Assembly: GCF_900156745.1 (NCBI RefSeq)
Contig: NZ_LT707065.1
Coordinates: forward strand, 3,782,001-3,846,000
Length of the DNA stretch: 64,000 nucleotides
From: Achromobacter sp. MFA1 R4
GTDB lineage: Bacteria; Pseudomonadota; Gammaproteobacteria; Burkholderiales; Burkholderiaceae_B
Direction of reading: 5' to 3'
Part shown: positions 24,763 through 34,912 of the stretch, one piece after another
How positions within the stretch are numbered: position 1 is the stretch's first letter
Layout: each line of letters opens with the position of its first letter
Program-made: the position numbers and the translations under genes
The notes under the pieces: generated by a model
What the model was told of the DNA's origin: nothing
Databases searched by the model: none
The model's input: only the letters and a program-made list of their open reading frames with translations

Positions 24763-27060
24763 ATGACTACGATTCATAATTTGGGGTTCCCCCGCATCGG
24801 CGCCCAGCGCGAACTCAAGCGCGCGGTCGAGGCCTACTGGGCCGGCAGGCAGGGCGCCGACGCGCTGGAAGAAACGGGCCGCGAGCTGCGCGCCCGGCAT
24901 TGGAGGCTGCAGGCCGCCACCGGCATGAAGTTCGTGCCGGTGGGCGATTTCGCCTGGTACGACCAGATCCTGGAGTGGACGACGCTGCTGGGCGCGGTGC
25001 CCGCGCGCTTTGGCCAGAAAGACAATGAGCCGGTCTCGCTGGATACGCTGTTTCGCATGGGCCGCGGCCGCGCCCCGTCCGGCAACCCGGCCGCCGCGTG
25101 CGAAATGACGAAGTGGTTCGACACCAACTATCACTACATCGTCCCCGAGCTGGTGCCCGGGCAGAACTTCCGCATCGCGCGCGAATCCCTGTTTGAACAG
25201 GTCAATGAAGCCCTGGCGCTGGGGCTGGAGGTCAAGCCGGTGATCCCCGGACCCCTGACCTGGCTGTATCTGGGCAAGGGCGACGCCTTTGCCGATGGCG
25301 CCGCCGACGCCGGCAAGCTGCAACTCCTGGCGGCGCTGCTGCCGGTGTATGAGGAAGTGCTGGCGCGCCTGGGCAAATTGGGCGTGCAGTGGGTGCAGAT
25401 CGACGAGCCCATCCTGGCGCTGGACCTGCCGCAGGCCTGGCGCGAGGCGTTCCTGCAGTCCTATGCCACGCTGTCCGCCAGCCCCGTGAAGCTGCTGGTC
25501 GCCACCTACTTCGACGGCCTGAAGGACAACCTGTCGACGGCGCAGGCCCTGCCGGTGGCTGGTCTGCATGTGGACCTGGTGCGCGCGCCCGAGCAATTTG
25601 CTGAGGTGGTTGCCGGTCTGAATGACGGGCAGGTCCTGTCCGCGGGCATCATCAATGGACGCAACATCTGGCGCACCGACCTGGACGCCGCTATCGCCAC
25701 GCTGGCGCCGATCGCGCGCCAGTTGGGCGACCGCCTGTGGCTGGCGCCTTCTTGCTCGCTGCTGCATGTGCCCGTCGACCTGGACAACGAAACCGAGCTG
25801 GACGCCGAACTCAAGAGCTGGCTGTCCTTTGCCACCCAGAAGCTGGATGAATTGAGCCTGCTGGGCCGTGCGCTGGCCAACGCCACCGATCCGTCAGTGC
25901 AGGAGGGCCTGGTCCGGCAGCGTGCTGCCCTGGCCGCCCGCCGCGCCTCCACCCGCATCCATAATCCGGCCGTGGCGCAGCGCATGGCCGCGGCCGCGGG
26001 CGTGTCGCGCGACCGCGCGCCGTTCGCCGCCCGCATCGCTCGCCAGCAAGCGCAACTGGGCCTGCCCGCCTATCCGACCACCACGATCGGCTCCTTCCCG
26101 CAGACCGCCGAGATCCGCGCGCTGCGCCGCGACTGGAAGGCCGGCGCGCTGACCGATTCCGCCTACGAGCGCGCCATCCGCAAGGAGATCGAGGAAGTCA
26201 TCCGCTTCCAGGAGAAGGTGGGCCTGGACGTGCTGGTCCACGGCGAACCCGAGCGCAACGACATGGTGGAGTATTTCGGCGAGCTGCTGGCCGGTTTCGC
26301 CTTCACCAAAAACGGCTGGGTGCAGAGCTATGGCTCGCGCTGCGTGAAGCCGCCGATCATCTTCGGCGACGTCGCCCGGCCCGCGCCCATGACGGTGGGG
26401 TGGTCGTCCTATGCGCAATCGCTGACCGACAAGCCGGTCAAGGGCATGCTGACCGGCCCGGTCACCATCCTGCAGTGGTCCTTCGTGCGCGACGACCAGC
26501 CGCGCGAGCAGACCTGCCGGCAACTGGCGCTGGCCCTGCGCGATGAGGTGATTGACCTGGAAGCCGCCGGCATCAGCGTGATCCAGATCGACGAGCCCGC
26601 CATCCGCGAAGGCCTGCCGCTGCGCCGCGCCGATTGGCAGGCCTACCTGGACTGGGCCGTGGACTGCTTCCGCCTGTCGACCGCCGGCGTGCGCGAGGAA
26701 ACGCAGATCCACACCCACATGTGCTACTCGGAGTTCAACGACATCATCGAATCCATTGCGGCGATGGACGCGGACGTGATCACGATCGAAACGTCCCGCT
26801 CCAACATGGAGCTGCTCAAGGCGTTCGAGGACTTCCGCTACCCGAACGACATCGGTCCGGGGGTGTATGACATCCATTCGCCGAACGTACCCGAGGTGAG
26901 CTGGATGGTGGACCTGATGAACAAGGCCGCCGCCCGGCTGCCCAAGGAGCGTCTGTGGGTCAACCCCGACTGCGGCCTGAAGACGCGCGCCTGGCCCGAA
27001 ACGCAGGCTGCGCTGATCGGCATGGTGCAGGCGGCCCGCGCACTGCGCGAAGCGGCCTGA
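24763..27060 (+). CDS. metE: Cobalamin-independent methionine synthase MetE
   Basis: A 765-aa zinc enzyme transferring a methyl group from 5-methyltetrahydropteroyltri-glutamate to homocysteine. Zinc ligands by alignment with E. coli are His652 and Cys654 (HTHMCY), Glu676 (TIETSRS) and Cys737 (NPDCGL), all present. The N-terminal domain begins [18 protein letters not shown] and the C-terminal domain near residue 440 ([14 protein letters not shown]). The Met at 24763 is preferred; an in-frame ATG seven codons earlier lacks family support. Divergent MetR and its sites indicate MetR activation. No B12 or SAM riboswitch is seen. Confidence 0.98.
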   Translation: MTTIHNLGFPRIGAQRELKRAVEAYWAGRQGADALEETGRELRARHWRLQAATGMKFVPVGDFAWYDQILEWTTLLGAVPARFGQKDNEPVSLDTLFRMGRGRAPSGNPAAACEMTKWFDTNYHYIVPELVPGQNFRIARESLFEQVNEALALGLEVKPVIPGPLTWLYLGKGDAFADGAADAGKLQLLAALLPVYEEVLARLGKLGVQWVQIDEPILALDLPQAWREAFLQSYATLSASPVKLLVATYFDGLKDNLSTAQALPVAGLHVDLVRAPEQFAEVVAGLNDGQVLSAGIINGRNIWRTDLDAAIATLAPIARQLGDRLWLAPSCSLLHVPVDLDNETELDAELKSWLSFATQKLDELSLLGRALANATDPSVQEGLVRQRAALAARRASTRIHNPAVAQRMAAAAGVSRDRAPFAARIARQQAQLGLPAYPTTTIGSFPQTAEIRALRRDWKAGALTDSAYERAIRKEIEEVIRFQEKVGLDVLVHGEPERNDMVEYFGELLAGFAFTKNGWVQSYGSRCVKPPIIFGDVARPAPMTVGWSSYAQSLTDKPVKGMLTGPVTILQWSFVRDDQPREQTCRQLALALRDEVIDLEAAGISVIQIDEPAIREGLPLRRADWQAYLDWAVDCFRLSTAGVREETQIHTHMCYSEFNDIIESIAAMDADVITIETSRSNMELLKAFEDFRYPNDIGPGVYDIHSPNVPEVSWMVDLMNKAAARLPKERLWVNPDCGLKTRAWPETQAALIGMVQAARALREAA

Positions 27061-27146
27061 CACCCGTCCGGCCCCGGCGCGGCGCCTGGCCCGGCGCCCA
27101 AGCCGGGTATTCCGACCCCGGCGGCCGCCCCCGACGGCCCACCCAG

Positions 27147-27180
27147 AAACCCGGCTCGCGCCCAGGCGCCAGCCGGGTTT
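27147..27180 (+). terminator. Terminator downstream of metE
   Basis: Perfect 10-bp stem AAACCCGGCT/AGCCGGGTTT with a 14-nt loop, at 27147-27156 and 27171-27180. The following T-run is only TTT (within the stem), so strength is moderate. The rest of 27061-27325 shows no gene. Confidence 0.7.
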
Positions 27181-27325
27181 CGCGCCATGGAACCGGATCC
27201 GGGCCGCCAGGAAACACCGGCCGGCCAATTAATACGATTGTTGCGTGGCGGCCTGCGCTATACTTTGAAGGTTTTGTTGCCGCGCACCATTTGCGCAGGC
27301 CATCTTTGCCCCGCAGGCCCCACGC

Positions 27326-27928
27326 ATGCCCTTGCCACCGCCGGATTGTCCTCGCCAACCGCTGCATACGCGTTCCATACGTGTGCAGTCGTACGCGCGC
27401 GATGACGGCAACTGGGATCTGGAAGCCGAGCTTATCGACGTCAAGGCGTACGATTTTCCCAAGCGCGACGGCGAGATGTTCAAGGCCGGGCAACCCATCC
27501 ACCACATGCTCCTGCGCATCACCATCGACGAGGAATTCTCGATCGTGGCGGCCCAGGCCGTCTATGACGCGGCGCCTTATGGCGAGCATTGCAAGGCCAT
27601 CGAGCCGGCGTACACTGACCTGATCGGCATGAACCTCCTAAAGGGGTTCCGTCGCCAGGTCAAGGAGCGGTTCGGGCATGTGGAAGGCTGTACGCACATG
27701 ACCGAACTGTCGCAGGTGCTTCCCACCGCGGCGGTCCAGACCATGGCCAACCGCCGGCGGCAGGAAATCAACCCGAACCGGCGTCCATTCCAACTGGACG
27801 GCTGCCATGCGCTCAGCACTGGCGGCCCTGTGGTGGCTGAGCATTATCCCGAGTGGTACACCGGGGGTAGCGCTGAGGCATCGGCCGAGTCGTCCTCCGA
27901 TTCACCTTCTTTTTCTCATACGTCCTGA
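27326..27928 (+). CDS. DUF2889-family protein
   Basis: A 200-aa protein matching the DUF2889 pattern: an N-terminal RSIRVQSYARDDGNWDLEAELIDVKAYDF, a middle PIHHMLLRITIDEEFSIVAA, and a conserved FGHVEGCTHMTELSQVLPTAA with Cys and His. This family is common in betaproteobacteria, with unknown function; the invariant Asp, His and Cys suggest a metal or catalytic site, which is inference. The Ser-rich C-terminal tail (about residues 178-200) looks disordered. Its stop is 10 bp before sucC, so co-transcription is likely. Confidence 0.82.
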   Translation: MPLPPPDCPRQPLHTRSIRVQSYARDDGNWDLEAELIDVKAYDFPKRDGEMFKAGQPIHHMLLRITIDEEFSIVAAQAVYDAAPYGEHCKAIEPAYTDLIGMNLLKGFRRQVKERFGHVEGCTHMTELSQVLPTAAVQTMANRRRQEINPNRRPFQLDGCHALSTGGPVVAEHYPEWYTGGSAEASAESSSDSPSFSHTS

Positions 27929-27938
27929 CAGGTAACAC

Positions 27939-29099
<1,161 letters not shown>

Positions 29100-29120
29100 A
29101 GAGAAAATCAAGGATTCACA

Positions 29121-30002
<882 letters not shown>

Positions 30003-30020
30003 GTTTCAGCATTGCGCTGC

Positions 30021-30048
30021 AAAAAGCCCGCTTCGGCGGGCTTTTTTT
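30021..30048 (+). terminator. Terminator downstream of sucD
   Basis: AGCCCGC/GCGGGCT stem (30025-30031 with 30036-30042), TTCG loop, T6-T7 run, A5 upstream. Confidence 0.95.
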
Positions 30049-30062
30049 CGTCTGGATTTTTT

Positions 30063-30121
30063 AGCTTTTCCTAGGGTAATCCCGCGTCCAGGACGCGGTC
30101 GAGCCAATCATACGGAAAGCT
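30063..30121 (+). ncRNA. Candidate structured RNA element upstream of the first TerC gene
   Basis: Outer stem AGCTTT(T)CC/GGAAAGCT (30063-30071 with 30114-30121) encloses a perfect hairpin CCGCGTC/GACGCGG (30082-30088 with 30092-30098). It sits between the sucD terminator and a perfect -10 TATAAT at 30131. Not matched to a known riboswitch by eye; could instead be part of DNA-level regulation. Low confidence as an RNA. Confidence 0.3.
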
Positions 30122-30130
30122 GAACGAAAC

Positions 30131-30136
30131 TATAAT
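30131..30136 (+). promoter_or_regulatory. -10 element (TATAAT) for the TerC gene
   Basis: A perfect TATAAT, with no good -35 at the right distance (ATCATA/TCATAC region). A start near 30143 would give a 5' UTR of about 120 nt containing nested stems ACGTAC/GTACGT (30151-30156 with 30195-30200) and CCGTC/GACGG (30169-30173 with 30187-30191), and TCCTAGG/CCTAGGA (30235-30241 with 30251-30257) just before the SD. Confidence 0.5.
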
Positions 30137-30266
30137 GAAAGAAATTTCGCACGTACCCAGCAAGAATGCCGTCGGGCTCGCACCAAGACGGTCAGTACGT
30201 TGTTTTCTTCATTTCATCCATTAATTTGGTTTTGTCCTAGGGGGATCACACCTAGGAAAGAGAGGC

Positions 30267-30965
30267 ATGGAACTCAGTTCAGCGGCATTCTGGATCGCGT
30301 TGCTCCAGATCATTTGGGTCAACATTCTGCTATCAGGCGACAACGCCGTGGTTATTGCGCTGGCGGCGCGTTCACTGCCTCCGGCGCAACAGAAGAAAGC
30401 GATCGTGGTCGGTTCCGCCGCTGCGATCATCATGCGTATCGTGCTCACGCTCGTCGCGGCCAAGCTGTTGCTGTTGCCGTGGCTCAAGCTGATCGGCGCG
30501 CTGCTCCTGGTCTATATTGGCGTGACCTTGCTGCTGCCCGAAGGTGAAGAAGACGGCGCCGGCAAGTCGCATGGCAACCTGCTCACCGCCATCCGCACCA
30601 TCATGATCGCCGACCTGGTCATGAGCCTGGACAACGTGGTGGCAGTGGCCGCCGCGGCAATGGGTGACACAACCTTGCTCGTGCTTGGTTTGGCAATCAG
30701 CATTCCCCTGGTTATCTTTGGCAGCACGTTGCTCTTGAAAGTCATTGAACGCTTCCCGCTCATCGTCTGGGTCGGCGCGGCGCTGCTGGGCTTCATTGCA
30801 GGCGAACTGCTGGTGGGCGATCCCGCCTTGCAGGAACCCGTGGCGCGCATCGATGCCGCGTTGGGTGTGACACAGCACAGTTTCGCGCTGATGTCGGGGG
30901 CATTGGGTGCGGTGATGGTCCTGTTGATTGGTAAAGTTTTGCTGATGCGTCAGAAAGCTGACTGA
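30267..30965 (+). CDS. TerC-family membrane protein (YjbE-like), copy 1
   Basis: A 232-aa polytopic protein with about seven helices. The TerC signature is duplicated: VNILLSGDNAVVIALAARS (about residues 18-36) and MIADLVMSLDNVVAVAAAA (about 113-131), with Asp and Asn in membrane helices that form a metal-binding site in the family. TerC/Alx/YkoY proteins export manganese or load metals onto secreted enzymes; tellurite resistance is only one context. SD AGAGAGG precedes the ATG. The 214-bp leader is structured. A paralogue follows at 31079. Function in metal export is family-level inference. Confidence 0.9.
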   Translation: MELSSAAFWIALLQIIWVNILLSGDNAVVIALAARSLPPAQQKKAIVVGSAAAIIMRIVLTLVAAKLLLLPWLKLIGALLLVYIGVTLLLPEGEEDGAGKSHGNLLTAIRTIMIADLVMSLDNVVAVAAAAMGDTTLLVLGLAISIPLVIFGSTLLLKVIERFPLIVWVGAALLGFIAGELLVGDPALQEPVARIDAALGVTQHSFALMSGALGAVMVLLIGKVLLMRQKAD

Positions 30966-31000
30966 AAGCTGAACTACAATAATATGTTTTTCTGAAATTT

Positions 31001-31055
31001 CCTGCCGTGCGCAAGCACGGCAGGAGCGGCCGGGCCGGGACCGGCCACTCTTTTT
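31001..31055 (+). terminator. Hairpin and terminator between the two TerC genes
   Basis: Perfect 10-bp hairpin CCTGCCGTGC/GCACGGCAGG with a GCAA tetraloop (31001-31024), then GGCCGG/CCGGCC (31028-31033 with 31041-31046) and ACTC-TTTTT. The second can end the first TerC transcript, or act as a regulated leader of the second. Confidence 0.7.
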
Positions 31056-31078
31056 ATAAATGCCTTCGGGGGTTCAAA

Positions 31079-31798
31079 GTGCTTGAGTTTTTCCAGACGC
31101 TGAGTTGGGCAGCGGTATTCCAGATCATCCTCATCGACATCCTGCTCGGCGGCGACAATGCCGTCGTGATCGCGCTGGCTTGTCGCAACCTGGCGCCCAA
31201 GCAGCGGATGCAAGGCATCCTGTGGGGCACCGCGGGTGCGATCCTTCTGCGTGTCGTCCTGATCGCCTTTGCCCTGACGCTCCTGTCCATCCCGTTCCTG
31301 AAGGTCGTGGGCGGCCTGTTGCTCGTCTGGATCGGCGTCAAGCTCCTCGTTCCCGAAGACGATGCCCATGGCAACGTGAAGGGCGGAACATCCATCGCCG
31401 CCGCCATCAAGACCATCATCATCGCTGACTTCGTGATGAGCCTGGACAACGTCATCGCCATTGCCGGCGCGGCCCAGAACGCCCACGCCGACCACCAGAT
31501 CGGCCTGGTTGCCTTCGGCCTGATCGTCAGTGTGCCGATCATCATCTGGGGCAGCACGCTGGTGCTCAAGCTCATCGACCGCTATCCGCTGGTCGTCACG
31601 TTCGGCGCTGCGCTCCTGGGCTGGATCGCCGGCGGCATGCTGATCACCGACGTCATTGTCGAACGTCAATTCGGTGTTCAGCCGACTACGGTTAAAATCG
31701 CGGCTGAAATCATTGGCGCCTTGCTGGTTGTTGTCCTTGGACGGTGGCTTGCAAGCCGCAAGAACGCTTCCAAGGAATCAGCACATGAGTCTGCGTAG
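31079..31798 (+). CDS. TerC-family membrane protein (YjbE-like), copy 2
   Basis: A 239-aa paralogue of the preceding gene. GTG at 31079 (protein start MLEFFQTLSWAAVFQII) is preferred to the ATG at 31007, which lies within the intergenic hairpin. It keeps both motifs: IDILLGGDNAVVIALACRN (about residues 20-38) and IIADFVMSLDNVIAIAGAA (about 113-131), and ends in a basic RKNASKESAHESA tail. Two adjacent TerC copies separated by a terminator suggest separate regulation, perhaps to handle different metals or conditions (inference). Confidence 0.88.
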   Translation: MLEFFQTLSWAAVFQIILIDILLGGDNAVVIALACRNLAPKQRMQGILWGTAGAILLRVVLIAFALTLLSIPFLKVVGGLLLVWIGVKLLVPEDDAHGNVKGGTSIAAAIKTIIIADFVMSLDNVIAIAGAAQNAHADHQIGLVAFGLIVSVPIIIWGSTLVLKLIDRYPLVVTFGAALLGWIAGGMLITDVIVERQFGVQPTTVKIAAEIIGALLVVVLGRWLASRKNASKESAHESA

Positions 31799-31907
31799 AT
31801 CCACCGATCCCCAGCAATCCGAATCGGGCCTTAGCCTTCTTCAAGGCCTGTTCGTGCTGGCCATCCTCGGGGTAGTCGCGACGGTCATCGTCTCCAACTT
31901 CGTTTGA
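31785..31907 (+). CDS. 40-aa single-span microprotein resembling a type IV pilin N-terminal helix
   Basis: A 40-aa ORF with SD AAGGA at 31772-31776. After a polar N-terminus (MSLRRSTDPQQSESG) the sequence LSLLQGLFVLAILGVVATVI follows a Gly exactly as prepilins do (G then F-T-L-I-E), with Gln instead of the usual Glu at +5. There is no globular pilin domain. It overlaps the end of the TerC gene by 14 bp in another frame and precedes hemC by 9 bp, so it may be a relic, a membrane microprotein, or a spurious ORF. Codon use is ordinary. Confidence 0.5.
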   Translation: MSLRRSTDPQQSESGLSLLQGLFVLAILGVVATVIVSNFV

Positions 31908-31916
31908 TGGCGTCAC

Positions 31917-32861
31917 GTGTCTCTACCGCAACGCCTGGTCATCGCGACCCGCGCCAGCCGGCTTGCCCTGTGGCAAGCCGAGCATGTGCGCGATCGGCTG
32001 CGCACGCTGTACCCAGCGTGCGCGGTTGAACTTCTTACCCTGACGACCCGAGGCGACCAGATCCTCGACCGCACGCTGTCCAAGGTGGGCGGCAAGGGCC
32101 TGTTCGTCAAGGAACTCGAAACCGCGCTGCTCGACGGGCGCGCAGATCTCGCCGTCCACTCCCTCAAGGACGTGCCGGTTGAGCTGCATGCCCCGTTCGA
32201 GCTTTGCGCCGTCCTCGATCGCGCGGATCCGCGCGATGCCTTCGTATCCAACCGCTATGCCTCGCTGGCCGACTTGCCCGCGGGCGCCGTCGTCGGCACG
32301 TCCAGCCTGCGCCGCGAATCCCAGATCCGCGCCCGGTTCCCCGCCCTGGTGGTCAAGCCCCTGCGCGGCAACCTGGATACGCGCCTGGGCAAGCTCGACA
32401 AGGGCGACTACGACGCCATCGTGCTGGCGGCGGCGGGCCTGGACCGATTGGGCCTGGGCGAGCGCATCCGCAGCCTGCTGGACCCCGCCGACAGCCTGCC
32501 GGCCGCCGGGCAGGGCGCCTTGGGCATCGAAATCCGCGACGACCGCGACGACATGCGCGCCTGGTTGGCGCCGCTCGTCAGCGCGGACACGACCTCCTGC
32601 GTGCTGGCCGAGCGTGCCGTGTCGCGCAAGCTGGGCGGTTCGTGCCAGGTGCCCCTGGCGGCGTTCGCCCAGATTTCCGGCGACACGTTGTCGCTGCGCG
32701 CCCTGGTGGCTTCACCCGATGGCGCCCGTATCGTCCGGGCAGTCCGCACGGGTCCTGTCAGCGAGGCCGAGGCCATCGGCGAAGCTGCCGCGAACGAATT
32801 GCTGGACGGGGGCGCGCAGGCCATTCTTCGCGACTTGCTCCATCCCGACGGACCCGGCTGA
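31917..32861 (+). CDS. hemC: Hydroxymethylbilane synthase (porphobilinogen deaminase)
   Basis: A 314-aa heme enzyme joining four porphobilinogens into hydroxymethylbilane. The GTG at 31917 starts [24 protein letters not shown]; the ATG at 31907 is out of frame. The dipyrromethane cofactor is held by Cys243 in GGSCQVPLA. Conserved [21 protein letters not shown] and [11 protein letters not shown] are present. Its TGA overlaps the hemD ATG by one base, so translation is coupled; hemX and hemY follow. Confidence 0.96.
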   Translation: MSLPQRLVIATRASRLALWQAEHVRDRLRTLYPACAVELLTLTTRGDQILDRTLSKVGGKGLFVKELETALLDGRADLAVHSLKDVPVELHAPFELCAVLDRADPRDAFVSNRYASLADLPAGAVVGTSSLRRESQIRARFPALVVKPLRGNLDTRLGKLDKGDYDAIVLAAAGLDRLGLGERIRSLLDPADSLPAAGQGALGIEIRDDRDDMRAWLAPLVSADTTSCVLAERAVSRKLGGSCQVPLAAFAQISGDTLSLRALVASPDGARIVRAVRTGPVSEAEAIGEAAANELLDGGAQAILRDLLHPDGPG

Positions 32862-33679
32862 TGGGCCCGGCGTTTGCAGCCGCCCCTGGGCCGCGCATCG
32901 CCGTACTGACGCGGCCCGCCGGGCGCAACGAAACGCTTGCCGACCGCTTGCGCGGCGCCGGTTGGCAGGCCTCTATCCTGCCGGCCCTCGAAATCCATCC
33001 CCTGTCCATTGCGTCCGAGGACTTGCCGCGGCCTGCCGACTACGACCTGGTCGTGTTCGTCAGCGGCAATGCGGCCCGCCAGTATCTGGACCAGATCGCC
33101 TTCGCGGACGGCGCCGTCGCCTGGCCCGCGCACGTGGCCGCAGCCACCGTGGGCCCCGCCAGCGCGCTGGCGCTGCGCCAGACCGGTCATTTTGGCGCGA
33201 ATACAACAGTACTGCACCCCGACGAATCCGCGCCCAGCCACGATTCCGAGGCCCTGTGGCGCGTGCTGCAGGCGCAGCCGAGCCTGCCCGCCCGCGTGCT
33301 GCTGGTGCGCGGCACCCAGGGCCGCGACTGGCTGGGCGACACGCTCCAGGCGCATGGGGTCAGCGTCACGCGCCATGCTGCGTACCAGCGGCGGCCGGCC
33401 GCATGGACGCCCGCCCAGCTTGACGCCCTGCGCCACTGGGCGGATGCGGGCGTCGCCGCCACCTGGCTGGTCACCAGCGGGGAGGGCGCCGATGCCATCC
33501 GCGGCCAGCTCGAATCCGCGGGTCTCGCCGACTGGTGGGGGCGCTGTCGTTTCGTGCTGACGCATCCCTCGCTGGCGCGGCGCGTGCCGCAGGCGGGCGA
33601 TGGCGCGGGCGGTCCGGCGATGGTAAAAATCTGCTTGCCCAACGACGAGTCGATATTCCAGGCTTTTGTTGCTGCTTGA
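32861..33679 (+). CDS. hemD: Uroporphyrinogen-III synthase
   Basis: A 272-aa protein that closes and inverts ring D to give uroporphyrinogen III. HemD family members are poorly conserved; this one shows LTRPAGRNETLADRLRGAGWQASILPALEI at the N-terminus, VVFVSGNAARQYL in the first domain and LLVRGTQGRDWLGDTL before the second-domain AAYQRR. It overlaps hemC by one base and is followed after 37 bp by hemX, giving the usual hemCDXY order. Confidence 0.9.
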   Translation: MGPAFAAAPGPRIAVLTRPAGRNETLADRLRGAGWQASILPALEIHPLSIASEDLPRPADYDLVVFVSGNAARQYLDQIAFADGAVAWPAHVAAATVGPASALALRQTGHFGANTTVLHPDESAPSHDSEALWRVLQAQPSLPARVLLVRGTQGRDWLGDTLQAHGVSVTRHAAYQRRPAAWTPAQLDALRHWADAGVAATWLVTSGEGADAIRGQLESAGLADWWGRCRFVLTHPSLARRVPQAGDGAGGPAMVKICLPNDESIFQAFVAA

Positions 33680-33716
33680 TTCGTTGGTTCGGACTGACAC
33701 CGAATACAATCGCGTC

Positions 33717-34907
33717 ATGACAGACAAGACTCCCGCTACCGATCCGGCCGTTCATCCGGCCGCCCCGGACGCAAGCGCGTCCGCATCGGCCCCGGCCGAC
33801 TCCGTCAAGGCCCGTCCGGCCAAGCGCCGCAGTGGCCCGATGGTCACCGCCCTGATAATCGTCATCCTGCTGGCCGTGGGCCTTGGGTATGCGCTGTGGA
33901 AGCAGCGCACCCAGTTCGTGTCCGCCGGCCGCGAAGTGGCCACCCGCATCGACACGTTGAGCGCTGACGTGGCGCAAGCCCGCAAGGACACCCGCGAAGC
34001 CCTCGCCCTTGCGCAGGCGCAGGCGGGGCGCGTGGCGGAACTCGAAGACACCCTGCGCGAAACGCAAAGCCAGTACAACGCCCTGCAGCAGGCCTGGCAG
34101 AACTTCAACGACAGCGCCAGCGACGAGCTGCTGGCCAACGACGTCGAGCGCCTGCTGACCATCGCCAACCAGCAACTGCGCCTGGCGGGCAATGTTTCCA
34201 ACGCCATCGTTGCCCTGGAAACCGCCCAGTCTCGACTGGCGCGCGCGGACCGTCCGCGTTTCTCCAGCCTGCAGCAATCCATCAACGGCGACCTGGACCG
34301 CCTGCGCGCCGTGTCCACCGTCGACATCCCGGCGCAATCCGCGCGCATCGAACGTCTGGTTGCCCTGGTCGGCAAGGCGCCGCTGCTGGTGCCCGATGCC
34401 GTGTCCCCGGGCGTGGCGCCGGTTGGCCAGGCCCAACCGCCTGCGCCGGCCCCCGCCGTCGATCCCCAGGCCGACCTGCCTGCCGATGCGCCCTGGTGGC
34501 AGCGCTGGCGCGCCGAGGTGGCCTCCTGGCCCGGCCGCGCGGGGTCCGCGCTGGCCCATGAACTTGGCGGGCTTATCACCATTCAGCGCGTGGACGAGCC
34601 GGCCGCGCTGCTGCTGTCGCCCGAACAGGCCGACCAGGTGCGCGGCACGCTGCGCCAGCGCCTGCTGACGGCGCAACTGGCCATGCTGATGCGCCAGCCC
34701 TCGGTCTGGAAGAGCGAACTCGACAACGTCGGCTCCACGCTCTCCAAGTATTTCGATGGCCGCTCGCCCGACACCGTGGCCGCCCAGAACCTGGCGCGCG
34801 AACTGGCCCAGACCGACATCGCCGTGCGCATGCCGGACGTGGCGGACAGCCTGAACGCCGTGGCCGCCTTGCGGGCCGCCGGCTTCAAGACCAGCGATCA
34901 GGACTGA
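33717..34907 (+). CDS. hemX: HemX-like membrane protein
   Basis: A 396-aa protein of the HemX family (Pfam PF04375), sometimes mis-named uroporphyrinogen-III methyltransferase. It has an Ala/Pro-rich cytoplasmic N-terminus (about 40 residues), one TM helix (PMVTALIIVILLAVGLGYALW, residues about 41-61), a coiled coil (about 72-140) and a conserved C-terminal domain (WWQRW, LTAQLAMLMRQPSVWKSELDN). No methyltransferase domain is present. A Pro/Ala-rich linker (about 235-260) separates the halves. Its role in heme synthesis is not established, but location in hemCDXY is consistent across many proteobacteria. Confidence 0.88.
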   Translation: MTDKTPATDPAVHPAAPDASASASAPADSVKARPAKRRSGPMVTALIIVILLAVGLGYALWKQRTQFVSAGREVATRIDTLSADVAQARKDTREALALAQAQAGRVAELEDTLRETQSQYNALQQAWQNFNDSASDELLANDVERLLTIANQQLRLAGNVSNAIVALETAQSRLARADRPRFSSLQQSINGDLDRLRAVSTVDIPAQSARIERLVALVGKAPLLVPDAVSPGVAPVGQAQPPAPAPAVDPQADLPADAPWWQRWRAEVASWPGRAGSALAHELGGLITIQRVDEPAALLLSPEQADQVRGTLRQRLLTAQLAMLMRQPSVWKSELDNVGSTLSKYFDGRSPDTVAAQNLARELAQTDIAVRMPDVADSLNAVAALRAAGFKTSDQD

Positions 34908-34912
34908 GGCTT

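Noticed and set aside
30053-30266. yybP-ykoY manganese riboswitch before the first TerC gene
   Set aside because: Expected from the gene family, but the conserved GGGGAGUAG core is absent; kept only as an unclassified structured leader.
31907-31919. ATG at 31907 as the hemC start
   Set aside because: It is out of frame with the HemC protein; the in-frame GTG at 31917 gives the standard N-terminus.
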